Assembly (NCBI RefSeq): GCF_000005505.3 | Contig: NC_016132.3 | Coordinates: 40,562,914-40,626,913, forward strand | Source: Brachypodium distachyon | Lineage: Eukaryota; Streptophyta; Magnoliopsida; Poales; Poaceae | DNA length: 64,000 nt | Reading direction: 5' to 3' | Part shown: in pieces, positions 34,701-45,889 of the stretch | Numbering within the stretch: the stretch's first letter is position 1 | Layout of the letters: each line of letters opens with the position of its first letter | Notes under the pieces: model-generated | Told to the model about the DNA's origin: nothing | Databases searched by the model: none | The model's input: the letters and a program-made list of their open reading frames with translations, nothing else | Program-made: the position numbers and the translations under genes

Positions 34701-35749
34701 AGCATGCATGAGTAGGGAAACCCCGCCTTGGGCGGAGGACATCGCCTGCTACCTCAAGGGGGAAGCCCTCCCTGAAGATGACGTTGCCGCGGAGCGCATA
34801 GCCCGGCAAGCCAAGATGTACGCTCTGGTAGACGGGAATCTCTACCGGAGGCGTGCAAATGGAGTAAAACTCCTCAAGACGAAGGGCGCGCACTTCTGGA
34901 AGATATACACCGAGGCACATGCTCACACCATGTGGCCTCCCGGGCTCTGGCCGGCAAGGCTTTTCGGCACGGCTTCTACTGGCCTACCGCACTAGTCGAT
35001 GCCGAACAACTAGTCAACACATGCGAGTGCCACTTTCATGCAAAGAAGAGTAATCAGCCGGCGCAAGCCCTCCAAGTCATTCCATCCGCCTGGCCGTTCG
35101 CGGTCTGGGGGCTGGACATCGTCGGCAAGTTGCCGAGAGCAGTTGGCACCAAGATCCACTTCACCTCTGTTGCTCACCCGAGGAGCAACGGACAGGCGGA
35201 GAGGGCCAACGCAGAGGTGCTGTGGGGGCTCAAGACGAGAACCTTTGACAAGCTCAAAGGCCATGGGAAGCACTGGATTGAAAAACTCCAACCCATGTTG
35301 TGGTCGATCAGGACCAGACCTAGCCGGTCAACGAGTGAAACTCCATTCGCCCTTGTCTACGGGGAAGAAGCGGTGCTGCCCCTCGAGCTCAAGCATGGAT
35401 CCCCTCGGGTACGTGCGTACGGCAAGCATAGCAAACACGAGCAAAGGATTGTCGATCTTAACTTCATTGAAGAACTTCGATGCCAGGCTGCTGTACGAAC
35501 TGCACGCTATCCGCAGGGGTCCGCCGTTATCACGACAGACGAGTCCGTACCTGGGAGTTCAAGGTCGGAGACCTTGTCCTGCGCCAGATACAAGGAACGA
35601 AGGCTGGGAACAAGTTGGCTCCGAAATGGGAGGGCCCCTTACGGGTAGTGCAGGTGACCAGGCCGGGGGCTGTCTGGCTGGAAACCGAAGAAGGCTTGCC
35701 GGTGCAAAACAGTTGGCATCTTGAGCACTTGTGCAAGTTCTATCCGTGA
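31742..35749 (+). pseudogene. Element A pol (protease, RT, RNase H, aRNase H, truncated integrase)
   Basis: Protease-like segment VLVDNGAGLNLLSAK ends at a stop at 32098. Reverse transcriptase spans ~32660-33500: RMCVDFTNLNRACPKDPI, FLDA, MPFGLKNAGSTFQRAL and YMDDIIIKSK (about 33232). A deletion near 33055 just after FLDA removes several residues and shifts the frame. Degenerate RNase H at ~33600-34130 is followed by an archaeal-type RNase H (MYFDGAFSLQGAG, NTAEYEGLLAGLRAA, VRGDSQLVINQV; ~34190-34480), then a TGA at 34500. The integrase keeps its N- and C-terminal parts but lacks 63 codons of the catalytic core after GKLPRAVG (about 35145). The ORF ends QNSWHLEHLCKFYP at 35749. Confidence 0.88.
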
Positions 35750-37157
35750 AGCGGCGGAGCCTGACCCACGGGTGATGCTGCTGCAGCATGCCTCTGGAAC
35801 TAGTGTAGCCGGGCAACCCCCGATTGTAATCCGCTAGTTTCCATGAATAAAGTTAGGTATTTCCTCTGCATTTCAAGTTGTCTCGTTATTGCATGTTCTT
35901 TCTTCTGTCTCCTGCTCTAGGTGCACAGAAGTCTCTTTCCATTCTTGGGTGTGACCAGGGGGCTGCCGGAGTCTCGAAAACACAAATCCCGTTGCTGGAT
36001 CACTCTGGCACGGGGTCGAGCCGTTGCCAGGTTCCTCGCAACGCGTACCACGCAACAGCTGCATCTTGGGAATAGAAGAATGCTCACACCCAACTTTGGT
36101 ATCGACCCTTCTGTGCCCGGGGGCTGGGAGGCAGGAAGGTTATCTGTGCTGTACCTTTTTTCGTGCATTTTGAAAATTGCAGCATCTCGGGCTTGGTAAG
36201 AATCTGACATGCAGGATAAGGATAGGAATCAAACGCATTGTGATACTCGTGGAGTACTCACGGGCCGTGTCGTCTAGCAGGTAGCCACTGGTGCGTGGCG
36301 ACCGCTTCAAGGCTCTTACCACAGGAGGGTGTCACCACGGTGCCGCGGTAGCCCGGCACGCGTGGTGACAGGATTCTCCACCGTGCCTATAAAAGGGCAT
36401 GGTGGTCACAGGGCGACTCAAGGCAAAGGTAAGAAGATGGTGAGTCATGCAGTAGAGAAGCGGTGGTGGTGCATTCCTCCGTGCGCAAGCGCCGAGGGTG
36501 TTCCGACCATCGCTTCCCTGCTACATCACTCCTTCGGGCATTTCCAAGGCGAGGGTTGCCGCAGAGACGCGATGGTGGTGCATGCCATCAGTGCTCAGCG
36601 CCGATGGGTGCACTACCATCGCGCCCTTGCCGCATTCCTCCAACAGTCATTCCAAGTGCAGAACCGATACGTTCGACAAGAGAACAGACATCTAAGTGCA
36701 TTATCTTAGGCGCCTAGCTTTCTAATCTCAACGCTGGCTCGTTGGTGTGGGTTGGGTCTTGCGTGCGGCTGGAGTGTTAGAAGGACGCTTGTGGGGGGGA
36801 GTGCGCTCCTCATGCGGTTTGCGGGTCCGTCCCGTAGATGCATGCTTGGGAGTAGCTAACCCGCACGTGGAGTGGCTCATCGCTGCTACTTAACCCCAGG
36901 TTGGCACTGCGGGTCTGTCCCGGGTCCCTGGTCTGGTTAAGTGAGTAGCGTGCGAGTCCTCGGCAACACAAAGCATAACACACGAGGACAGGAAGGTCCA
37001 CCCCACGAGTCAATTTCAGGAACAAGTACCAAGTAGAACCAGAAAACAAAATTTCTAAAAGTAACGAATGATTGCATGGGCTAATAAAACCATAACCGTT
37101 CAACGGCGCCGAGCGCCACTTGCAGGAAACAAAGGTAAAACAAAGGCTGGCAGGGGA
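35750..37157 (+). other. 3' spacer of element A between pol and the antisense gene
   Basis: No protein gene. Contains a TATA box (TATAAAA at 36388-36394, within GTGCCTATAAAAGGGCATGG). Part of the spacer (36770-37060) is inverted and diverged with respect to 41220-41540 of element B because B is inserted in reverse. A short frame from ATG 36437 to 36709 is not kept in B and is probably not a gene. Confidence 0.6.
36388..36394 (+). promoter_or_regulatory. Candidate TATA box in the element A spacer
   Basis: CCTATAAAAGGGCATGGTGG on the gag-pol strand. The same word with its surroundings (CACCGTGCCTATAAAAGGGC) is kept in element B on its own sense strand (41784-41790 of the plus strand). Retention in two diverged copies hints at a real internal promoter; no transcript evidence is available. 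Confidence 0.4.
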
Positions 37158-37220
37158 CTACGACGACTGGTTGCCGGGGTCTTCCGCTGGGGGCTCCGGC
37201 TTCGGCTCCAGCTTCCTCTG
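37158..37220 (-). pseudogene. Element A antisense gene, last coding piece (cut off by element B)
   Basis: On the minus strand this continues the antisense protein (...RKLEPKPEPPAEDPGNQSS, stop TAG at 37158-37160). It matches the C-terminus of the element B copy (PEPEPTAEAPGNQPS). The upstream part resumes at 46745, on the far side of element B, after the CTCTG duplication. Confidence 0.75.
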
Positions 37221-37814
37221 TGTCGTAGCCTGGGGCGTAGACACCGGGGGTGCGCGGCACCCCCTTTTAGGTTCAACGGAAGGCGACGGGGATCGCTCCG
37301 GCGATCACTGGCGAGGCCAATGTCAAGTGTGAGGGTGCACACAATAGTTTTACCCAGGTCGGGCCACCCTGAGGTGTAAAACCCTACGTCTTGCTTCAGT
37401 GTTCTTATTAGCCAGTGAACAAGGGTTTACAGGTTGCCGGGGGAGTTCCTCTCTCCTTTTCTCCCAAAGGCTACTGGCTATTCTCGGCTAAAACTAGTAA
37501 GGAACCGAACCCTTTGACCATTGGCAATGGCCCTCCTTTTATACTCAAGGGGATACATGTATGGTGCCTTGGTGCATGGATGACAAATTGCGAGCATAGA
37601 ACTCGAGCAGCTTGCCCTCGCTGCGCTGGCCTGCATGTATGGTGAGTAGCCCTGCAGCTAGGGCGCTACATGCCTAGAATTCACAACGGACCAGTCACTG
37701 TGGGCTGACTAGATGAGGAATCCCTTTTCTGTCGGAGCATTAAATGCTCGCTTGCGCTTCACTCCTTGCCCTGGCAAGGCTTGCGCATAGGGAACCCGCC
37801 GGGCGGCCACGTGG
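37221..37814 (-). repeat. 3' LTR of element B, truncated
   Basis: 594 bp matching 45890-46473 of the 5' LTR up to CGGCCACGTGG. The inner ~270 bp of the LTR and the polypurine tract are deleted, joining the LTR to the leader of the antisense gene. Confidence 0.9.
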
Positions 37815-37900
37815 AGCAAACACTTAGCCCCCAGCCCTTCTTCCTCATCCCCATTCTTCCTTGCGCCCCTGATTCTTGCCAATCTCCACTTGCGTTCCTC

Positions 37901-40900
37901 ATGGTGCCCACAGCCCCCAAGAGAGGGAAAGGCTCCAAGAGTTCCGCGACTGACAGAGGCGAGAGGGCTCCCAAGAAGCCTCTCTCGGAGAAGGATCGGA
38001 AGAAGCGGGAGTTGAGGGCCACGCAGGCCTTTTTCAGGCCCAGCTACAACACCGAGGGGCTTGACAAGATTTGGCATGCCGTCGCCTCTCGGTTCAACGA
38101 GTATTGCAAGACGCTCGTCTTCCCTGCCGGCGCTGATCACCAGGATAATGACTTCCGGGTGTTCGCCCGCTTCATCCTCGCCGGGCTGGTACCGCCGTTC
38201 TCCCTCTTCCTCCACGCGCTCATGGCGGCGTACCAGCTCCGGGTCGCGCAGCTCCACCCCACCTCCCACTTCCTCCTCGCCGTCTTCCAATTCCTCTACG
38301 AGGGGTTCGTTAGGTTCATCAGTGGCGTTGTCCGCCACTATTTTTACCGCGCGTCGAGCAATCGGAGTCGATGTCGTCGGGGGTGGTGTTCCGTGCTCGC
38401 GACAAGATAAGTCGGAGTTCATCGTGCGGACGGAGAAGAAGATCGAGAAGGAGTGGCACGCGGATTGGTGCTGGGTTCGCATGGAAGATCCTGATGAGCT
38501 CATCTACGCGCCCACCGAGCCGCCCGCAAGCAACGCCAGTTGGCGGGACCGCTACAGCCGCGACGTGGAGCTCCTCCCCATCATCGAGAGGATCAAGGCC
38601 CTGCGACTAGCGAGGCTCACTGATCTCGACGTGGCATGCACCTTCATCAGCCGGCGCATCGCGCCGCTGTAGCTGTGGTCTCACCCAGCGTGGATGTACA
38701 CGGGGCCCGGGGACAACACGGGCCTCCAGAACGGGGGCGTGACCCGGACGTGATCCGGGCGTGGGTGAAGGGGATCACCGGCGAGGATGCCCCCTTCACA
38801 GACCTGCCCCCGGGGGATCCTTCCCTCCACACCGGCGTTGCGAGGCTGCATGAGATCGTCAGCAGCTACCCGCCCTGCAACGAGTGGGGACTGATGTCCG
38901 ATTCCCCTGCTCGAGCCCCGCAACCTCCGCCAGCCGCGGCCCGCAGGAAGCGAGTGGCCGAAGAGAGCGGGGGGGAATCGAAGCATAGCTGACCTGACGT
39001 CGCGTCCTCCGGTGACGAGGCTGGCGCGTTGCCGTGGCCAAGATGGCCCTTCCTGCGGCGGAGGAGACGGATGAAGACGACGGACCTCTGGTGCGACGGA
39101 CGAGGGCGCCCGCGGCAGCGGCCGCCTCCAGGGCTGCGGCTACCCCACGAGGGTCCGTGGCTCCGCCCAAGCGGGGCTGCGGCTACCCCACGAGGGCTAC
39201 ACGTTCAAGCTCAACCCCCCGAGGTAAGCCGGCGCACCCCCACCCCCCTGCTTCCTACAAGATTTTGCTCCAGCTCTGGTTTCCTTATTCCTTTGTCGAT
39301 GACTTTCAGGGACAGCACCCCGGCGGGAGCCGGCAAGAGGGGGAGGACAGACATTGCGCCCGCCGCGCCGAGCAAGAAGCCGCGCACCCGGGCCAATGTC
39401 AGTGCCAACCAAACTGGCACGGGTTCCAGCGGCGCCGCCACCATGGCTGCCGCATACCCGATCCTGGTGGAGGAGGAGCCCGCAGCGGACAGCCCGGCCG
39501 CAGGAGCCGGGACAGAGGGGGGCTCCCCCTGCCAGTATGGCGTCCCCGCAAGATACTCGTCCAAGGCCTCCTTGTGTTCGTCGCCGGGTACCCTAGCTTA
39601 GCCTGAAGCACTAATTTCGTTCTCTGTCTCAGGCACTGTTGCGCCCTCAGCGGGGGCAGGCGAGGCGATGATCGATCTCACCCCCGACGTCGAGGACGTT
39701 GGGGCGGGGGACAACCGGAGGCGGCCTCCGCACCAAGCTCCGCCGCCCCAGACACAATGGCGGCGGCCCCCATCGTTTCTACTGGAGCGGGGCCCGGCAG
39801 CATGCCCCAGGCCTCGAAGGCCGGAGGCACGGATCCCGCGGTAGCCCCGCAGGAGGCGACTCCTACCGGGGGCGCGGTTCCTCCACCAGGCCCGCGACCT
39901 TCGGACGCGGGGGTGGAGGAGGAAGTAGCGGGGGAGCAGCAGGTGGCTCCCTTGCAAGGAGACGATGCTCTTCCCGGCCAGACCATCGCGGCGGGGGTCT
40001 CATCGTCGTCCGCCACTACCTCCAGCCCAGACCCGGGCATCCTTGCCGGGGCGACTTGGGACCCGATCACTTGGGACCCAAGCATCTATGACCAGGGGCA
40101 CCAGTTCCTTGACGCCATCAAGGAGGAGCAGCTGGCGTTCGTCACCTCCTTCAACAAGGTGAGGGAGCACCACGAGCTCGCGAAGGGCCAACTCGGCGAG
40201 GTGCGGCGAGATGTTGAGAGGGAGCGACAGGAGCTCTCCTAGCTGCGGGAGGAGACGCGCCTGGCTCGGCTGGCCAGGGACGAGGCCGCAACGCCTGTCG
40301 TCCCCAAGGCGGAGCTCCACCGTCGACGGGAGGCCCGATGCGCCGAGCACCAACAAGCACTGGACACACTGGCTGCGGCGCGGGAGAAGGCTGACAAGGA
40401 GCACGAAGCGGTGCTCGCGACAGCCCAGGCTCGCCTCAACGAGAAGAGCGAGCTGGTCAGCAGCCACGCCTCCCAGCTCCAGGCCAAGGTCGCGGAGGAT
40501 GCGGTCGTGGCGTCAGCGCGGCAGGAGAAGGAGCTCAACTCCGCCAAGGAGAGGTGCGCCCACCTCAAATCGGAATTGTCCACCGCCCGGGGTGAGCTCG
40601 TCAAGATGGGTGAGGACGATGTGGCCAAGGTAAAGGAGATCACGTGGTTCGCGGAGCTCCTCCGCAAGGCCAAACATGCGGTGGCGTTGGCACGCGGCAA
40701 CCACGACAAGCTGGCGGGGCGGCGGCAAGAGGAGACCGAGAAGCTACGCGGGATTGCCCAGGCCGTGCACGAGCTGCTGCCGAGGTTCGAGCTGCAGGCC
40801 GCGCAGGTGGACGGCACGGACGTCAGCACCCTGATCCCCTTCTTCTCCGACATGGTGGGGAAGCTCGGGGCGCTGGACGTGTGGATCTCCAAGTTTTGCG

Positions 40901-41132
40901 ACGGGAGATAGCGTCGTGTGCCAGGGAGATCACCGAGACGATCCTCCCCCGGGTGCACTACCATCACCCCGACTTCCCCTTCGAGACGCTGTGGGACGCC
41001 TGGTCGGACAGCGAGGACGGCCCCTCCCACACCAGGGCGGTAAGCCGTTTCGTTGATGAAGTGGTGGACCGGATGCAAAGGAAGCCGGAGCCGGAGCCCA
41101 CAGCGGAAGCCCCCGGCAACCAGCCGTCTTAA
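37901..41132 (+). pseudogene. Element B antisense gene (Transposase_28-like domain, introns, coiled coil), broken
   Basis: Starts at ATG 37901 (MVPTAPKRGKGSKSS). The N-terminal region has FRVFARFILAGLVPPFSLFL, HALMAAYQLRVAQLHPTS and FLLAVFQFLYEGFV, matching the plant family called putative gypsy type transposon (Transposase_28). Small indels near 38335-38400 shift the frame; later parts read RTEKKIEKEWHADWCWVRM and SWRDRYSRDVELLPII to an amber codon at 38670-38672 that element A shares. Intron 1 is 39224-39309 (GTAAGC...TTTCAG). Intron 2 (39553-39632) has AT in place of the donor GT. The C-terminal ~300 residues (40090-40910) are a long coiled coil rich in Ala/Glu/Lys, ending PEPEPTAEAPGNQPS, stop at 41132. 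Function unknown. Confidence 0.78.
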
Positions 41133-42456
41133 TCCCTTGCTAGTTTTTGTCTTTCCTTTTGTTCCCTGCAAGCGTCGCGCTTGGCGCCGTTTAAACAATT
41201 ATGGTTTTCATTAGTCCATGTAATCGTTCGCTGCTTCTATGAATTTTGTTTTCTGGTTCTACTTGGTGCTTGGTTCTTGTTCCCGGAATTGACTCGCGGG
41301 GTGGATCTTCTAGCCTTCGTGCGTTATGCCTTGTGTTGCCGGGGACCCACGCGCTACCCACTTAACCAGACCAGTGACCCGGGACGGACCCGCAGTGCCG
41401 ACCTGCGATCAAGTTGCAGCGGCGAGTTACTCCACCTGCGGGGTAGCTACTCCCAAGCATGCACCCACGGGACGGACCCGCAAGCCGCATGGGGAGCGCA
41501 CTCCCCCCGCAAGCGTCCTTCTAACACCCATGCCACAAGCAAGACTCGAACCACACCAACGAGCCAATCGTTAACTACCAAAAAGCTAGGCAGCTAAGAT
41601 CATGTACTTAGCTGTCCATTCTCTAGAATGCCTGCTGGAGGGGTGCGGCAAGGGCGCGATGGCAGTGCACCCATCGGCGCTGAGCACTGATGGCATGTAC
41701 CACTGTCACGTCCCTGCAGCCTCCCTTGCCTTTGTAGCCATCTCCTCAGCTTCGCTCCGAGTTGCTCCGTGGCCACCATGCCCTTTTATAGGCACGGTGA
41801 AGAACGCTGCCACCGCGCGCGCCGAGCTATCGCAGCACACGTGGCAATACCCTCCTGCGGTAAGAATCTTGAAGTGGTCGCCACGCTCCATTGGTTACTC
41901 ACTAGATGACACGGTCCGTGAGCACTGGACGAGCATCACAGTGCGTCTAATCCCCATCTTTATCCTGCAGGTGAGATTCTTACCGATCCCGAGATGCAGC
42001 AAAAAATTTCGAAACGCACCAAAAAGGATGCAGCACAGATAGAAACATACAGAGCACAGGTAGCTCTCCTGCCTCCCAGCCCCCGGGCACAGAAGGGTCG
42101 ATACCAAACTTGGGTGTGAGCACTCTTTTAATCCCAAGACACATACATTGTGTGGTGCACGTTGCGGGGAACCCAGCAACGGCATGACCCCGTGCCGGAG
42201 TTAACTGGCAACGGGATTTTTGTTTTCGAGGCTCCGGCAGCCCCCCTGCTCATAGGCAAGGATGGAAATAGACTTCTGTGCACTTAGAGCAGGAGACGGA
42301 AAGAAGAACATGCAAATAACGAGACAAATTGAAATTTAGGAGAAACCACTTATCTTTACTCATAGAAACTAGCGGATTACAATCGGGGGTTGCCCGGCTA
42401 CACTAGTTCGAGAGGCATGCTGCCGGAGCATCACCTGTGGGTCGGGCTCCGCCGCT
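41133..42456 (-). other. 3' spacer of element B
   Basis: Non-coding counterpart of 35750-37157, on the opposite strand. Keeps the TATA word (plus 41784-41790, TTTTATA). It is diverged with indels from A; no gene is seen. Confidence 0.6.
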
Positions 42457-44356
42457 TCATGGGTAGAACTTGCGCAAGTGCTCAAGGTTCCAACTGTTTT
42501 GCACCGGCAAACCCTCTTCGGTTTCTAGCCGGACAGCCCCCTGCCTGGTCACCTGCACTACCCGGAAGGGGCCCTCCCATTTCGGAGCCAGCTTGTTCCC
42601 GGCCTTCGTTCCTTGTATCCGGCGCAGGACAAGATCTCTGATCTCAAGCTCCCGGGGACGGACCCGCCTGTCATGATAACGGCGGAGCTTCTGCTGATAG
42701 CGCGCAGCTCTGACGGCAGCCTGGCATCGAAACTCTTCGATGAAGTTAAGATCGTCAACCCTCTGATCGTTTTGGCTTTGCTTGCCGTACGCGCGCACCC
42801 GAGGGGATCCATGCTTGACTTCGAGGGGCAGCACTGCTTCTGCCCCGTAGACAAGTGCGAAAGGAGTTTCGCCCGTTGCCCGGGTAGGAGTTCTTCGACC
42901 CAGTGCTTCCCGTGGCCCTTTAGCTTGTCAAAGGTTCTCGTCTTGAGCCCCCGCAGCACCTTTGCGTTGGCTCGTTCTGCCTGTCCGTTGCTCCTCGGGT
43001 GAGCGATAGAGGCGAAGTGGATCTTGGTGCCCATGCCCTCGCAGTAGGCCTGGAACACGGCGCTCGTGAATTGCGTGCCGTTGTCGGTGATGATACCACT
43101 GGGCACGCTGAAACGGCACACGATGCTCTTGAAGAATTTGATGGCCACCTTCGGCACTGGTTCCACTTCCACCCACTTGGAGAACTTGTCGATGGCCACA
43201 AGCAAATACTCGTAGCCGCCAACTGCTCTCGGCAATTTGCCGATGATGTCCAGCCCCCAGACCGCGAACGGCCAGGAGGATGGGATGACTTGCAGGGTCT
43301 GCACCGGCTGGTTACTCTTCTTCGCGTGGAACTAGCATGCCTCGCATGTCTTGACTAGCTGCTCAGCATCGGCCAGCGTTGTAGGCCAATAGAAGCCGTG
43401 TCTGAAGGCCTTGCCGGCTAAAGCCTGAGAGGCCACATGGTGTGAACACGTCCCTCGGTGCATGTCTTCCAGAAGTGCGCACCCTTCGTCTTGTGGCACG
43501 CAGAGGAGCTTCACTCCATTTGCACGCCTCCGGTAGAGATCCCCGTCTACCAGAGCGTACATCTTGGCTTGCCGGGCTACACGCTCCGCGGCAACGACAT
43601 CTTCTAGGAGGGCTTCCCCCTTCAAGTAGCGGGTGATGTCTGCTACCCAAGGTGGGGTTTCCCTACTTACGCATGCCGCCACGTCAGCGGCATGGACCTC
43701 CGCTGTTGTGGGGTTTCCTTCGGTTGCCGGGGGGGCTTCCTCGGCAGCCAGCTTGGGAGCGACCGAAGGCGCAGTCGGCCTGTGCCCGAACACCCCCGCC
43801 GGAACCTTCCAGTGCTCTGCTGCCCACTTGGACAATTCGTCAGCCGCAAAGTTATCCTTGCGCTTGACGTGCTCGAATCGCAAACCCTTGAACTTACGTT
43901 CCAGCTTGCGGACTTCACCTACGTACGCTGCCATCTGCGGGCAGTCGTAATCCTTGTTAACCTGGTTGATCATGAGTTGGAAATCCCCGCGAACAACTAG
44001 GCGCTTGATATCAAGGGTGATCGCCGCCCGCAACCCGGTGAGCAACCCTTCGTACTCGGCCGTGTTGTTGGTGGAGTTGGGGAAGTCAAGCTGGATGGCG
44101 AACTTTAGCTGGTCTCCTATGGGTGACTCGATGACAACTTCGGTGCCAGCTCCCTGCAGGCTGAACGCGCCGTCGAAGTACATGATCCAGTGGCCTTCGT
44201 CCAGCTTGCCGGGCAGGCTGGTCTCCGGCTCTTCTTCTTCTATGCCCGTCGAGGTCCACTCTGCAACGAAACCAGCCAGAGCAGCACTCTTGATACTCTT
44301 GGTGTTGGTGAAGTGTAGATCGAACTCCGACAACTCCATCCTCTTGATACCTTTTT
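42457..44356 (-). pseudogene. Element B pol remnant: archaeal-type RNase H and integrase only
   Basis: Minus strand from ~44345: RMELSEFDLHFTNTKSIKSA, then archaeal-type RNase H (MYFDGAFSLQGAG, NTAEYEGLLTGLRAA, VRGDFQLMINQV). The integrase zinc region (HRGTCSHHVASQALAGKAF, VKTCEAC) ends at a TAG at 43332-43334, and the core reopens at 43304. The core is complete here: VAIDKFSKWVEVEPV and GIITDNGTQFTSAVFQ supply both Asp residues of the catalytic triad, and HPRSNGQAERANA follows. A frameshift near 42835 separates the C-terminal part (LPLEVKHGSPRVRAYGKQ ... LEHLRKFYP). No protease, reverse transcriptase or classical RNase H exists between gag and this segment. Confidence 0.88.
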
Positions 44357-45781
44357 TGCAGACCTCGAGGCAACCCTAGACTCCGCGGCAAGGACTTGCT
44401 TCCCGTTGCGCTTCCGAGAACCCTTCTTCTGTGAGCCCTCAGCAGGGCTTGCGGCAGCCTTAGCTGCAAGTTCGGGCGCCAGGCGCCCTTCCTCGGCCAT
44501 GGCACACTTGTGCGCCAAGGCGTAGAGATCCTACGTCGTCCGGACCCGGTGCGTGCTCAGCTTCTCCTGCATCTTGGGGTCGCAGACGTTGATGGTGAAC
44601 GTGTTGATGATGGCGGCAGCCTCCGCCTCCGGAATGGAGTAGAAGAGACTAGAGAAACGGTTGACGAAACTCTGCAACGTCTCTCCCGGCTTCTGCACCG
44701 TGGTGTGCAGCTCCGCCATGGTTCCCGGGCGCTTGTAGCCTCCCTGGAACGCGCTCACAAACTGCTCGCACAAGTCAGCCCATGAGGCTATGGACCCAGC
44801 AAGCAGGTTGAGCAACCAAGTTCTCGCCGATCCTTTGAGCAACATCGGGAACCAGTTGGCCCTGACCTTGTCGTCGGCGCCAATGGCGTGCATCCCCAAC
44901 GTGTAGGTCAGGAGGAAATCCTTAGGGTTTACGGTCCCATCGTACGTCCCAAGCGCTGGCGCTCAAAACTTGCGGGGCTATGTTACCCGGCGCAGCTCGC
45001 GGGTGAACGCGGCGCAGCTGTCCTCAGCACCCATGTGAGCATCCTCCTGCTCCTCTGGACGCTGGCGCTCTGCCTCACGCCGGTGCCAGCGCTCCAGGTG
45101 CTGGCGGAGGTCTTCCTGTTGGCAGGCGTTCAAGACGCCCCGCGCGTCGCCCCGCGTGACGGTAGGTGACGAATCCTCGGCTCCCGGCCCTCCCTGTGGG
45201 GGAGGGTTTTCTCCCTACCCCGAGACACAAGGCGCGTCTCCGCGTCCCGGGTTCTGCCCCTGGTCAGGGCGGCCTCGCCTTGCAGCTGTTGGGCGGCGAG
45301 CGCGAGGAGCGCATCCAGCTCCGCACCCCACGCCTCGTGCGCCGGCGGGCCCTGCTGCGGCTCGTAGCGCCCCATGATGCGCGCGCCGATGATGGCTTAT
45401 GTCGGGGTTTGGGCTGGAGGCGGCCGATTCTCCGACCGGCTGCCCTCCGCCCTGCCCCCCGGCGCACTCGGGTGGGTAGGGTGCGATCCCGACGGCATCG
45501 CTCACGACGCGGTGTGCTCGTGGCGCAACTGCCGCTCCGCGTCTTCGGCCCGCGAGTTGGCCGCTTGCGCGACTGGCTCCGGCGCGGGGAGCCGCCGGCC
45601 CCCTCAGTCGGTTGTCCGCCGACGGCCGAGGACGCGGGGGTAGCAGCTGCGACTGCTGCACCCGAGAGGGCTCAGGGTTCTCCTGGCCCTGCGACGCGGG
45701 TTGCACGTCGTGTGACCGTGTGAGCGCCGCTGGGGCACCACGTGGATCAATCCGAGAGTCACCAGCCCGCTTAGGAGGCAT
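44357..45781 (-). pseudogene. Element B gag, C-terminally deleted
   Basis: Start ATG at 45781 (MPPKRAGDSRIDPRGAPAAL). The capsid domain is read at 44899-44531 (GADDKVRANWFPMLLKGSAR, SAFQGGYKRPGTMAELHTTV). A TAG replaces a codon before LYALAHKCAMAEEGRL. The CCHC knuckle present in element A is gone: after KAAASPAEGSQKK the sequence runs into the RNase H region at about 44350. Frameshifts lie near 45000-45200. Confidence 0.82.
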
Positions 45782-45889
45782 GAAGGCTGGTCCTGTCGGT
45801 GAAAACGGCGATGCCGATGTAGCTGCAGACGACGGCGTCGGCGGTCTCCGGAGAGCTATCCAGACGCGCCCCCTACCCGGCGCGCCAGA

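Noticed and set aside
36437..36709. Possible small protein downstream of the spacer TATA box
   Set aside because: The reading frame is not kept in the corresponding part of element B.
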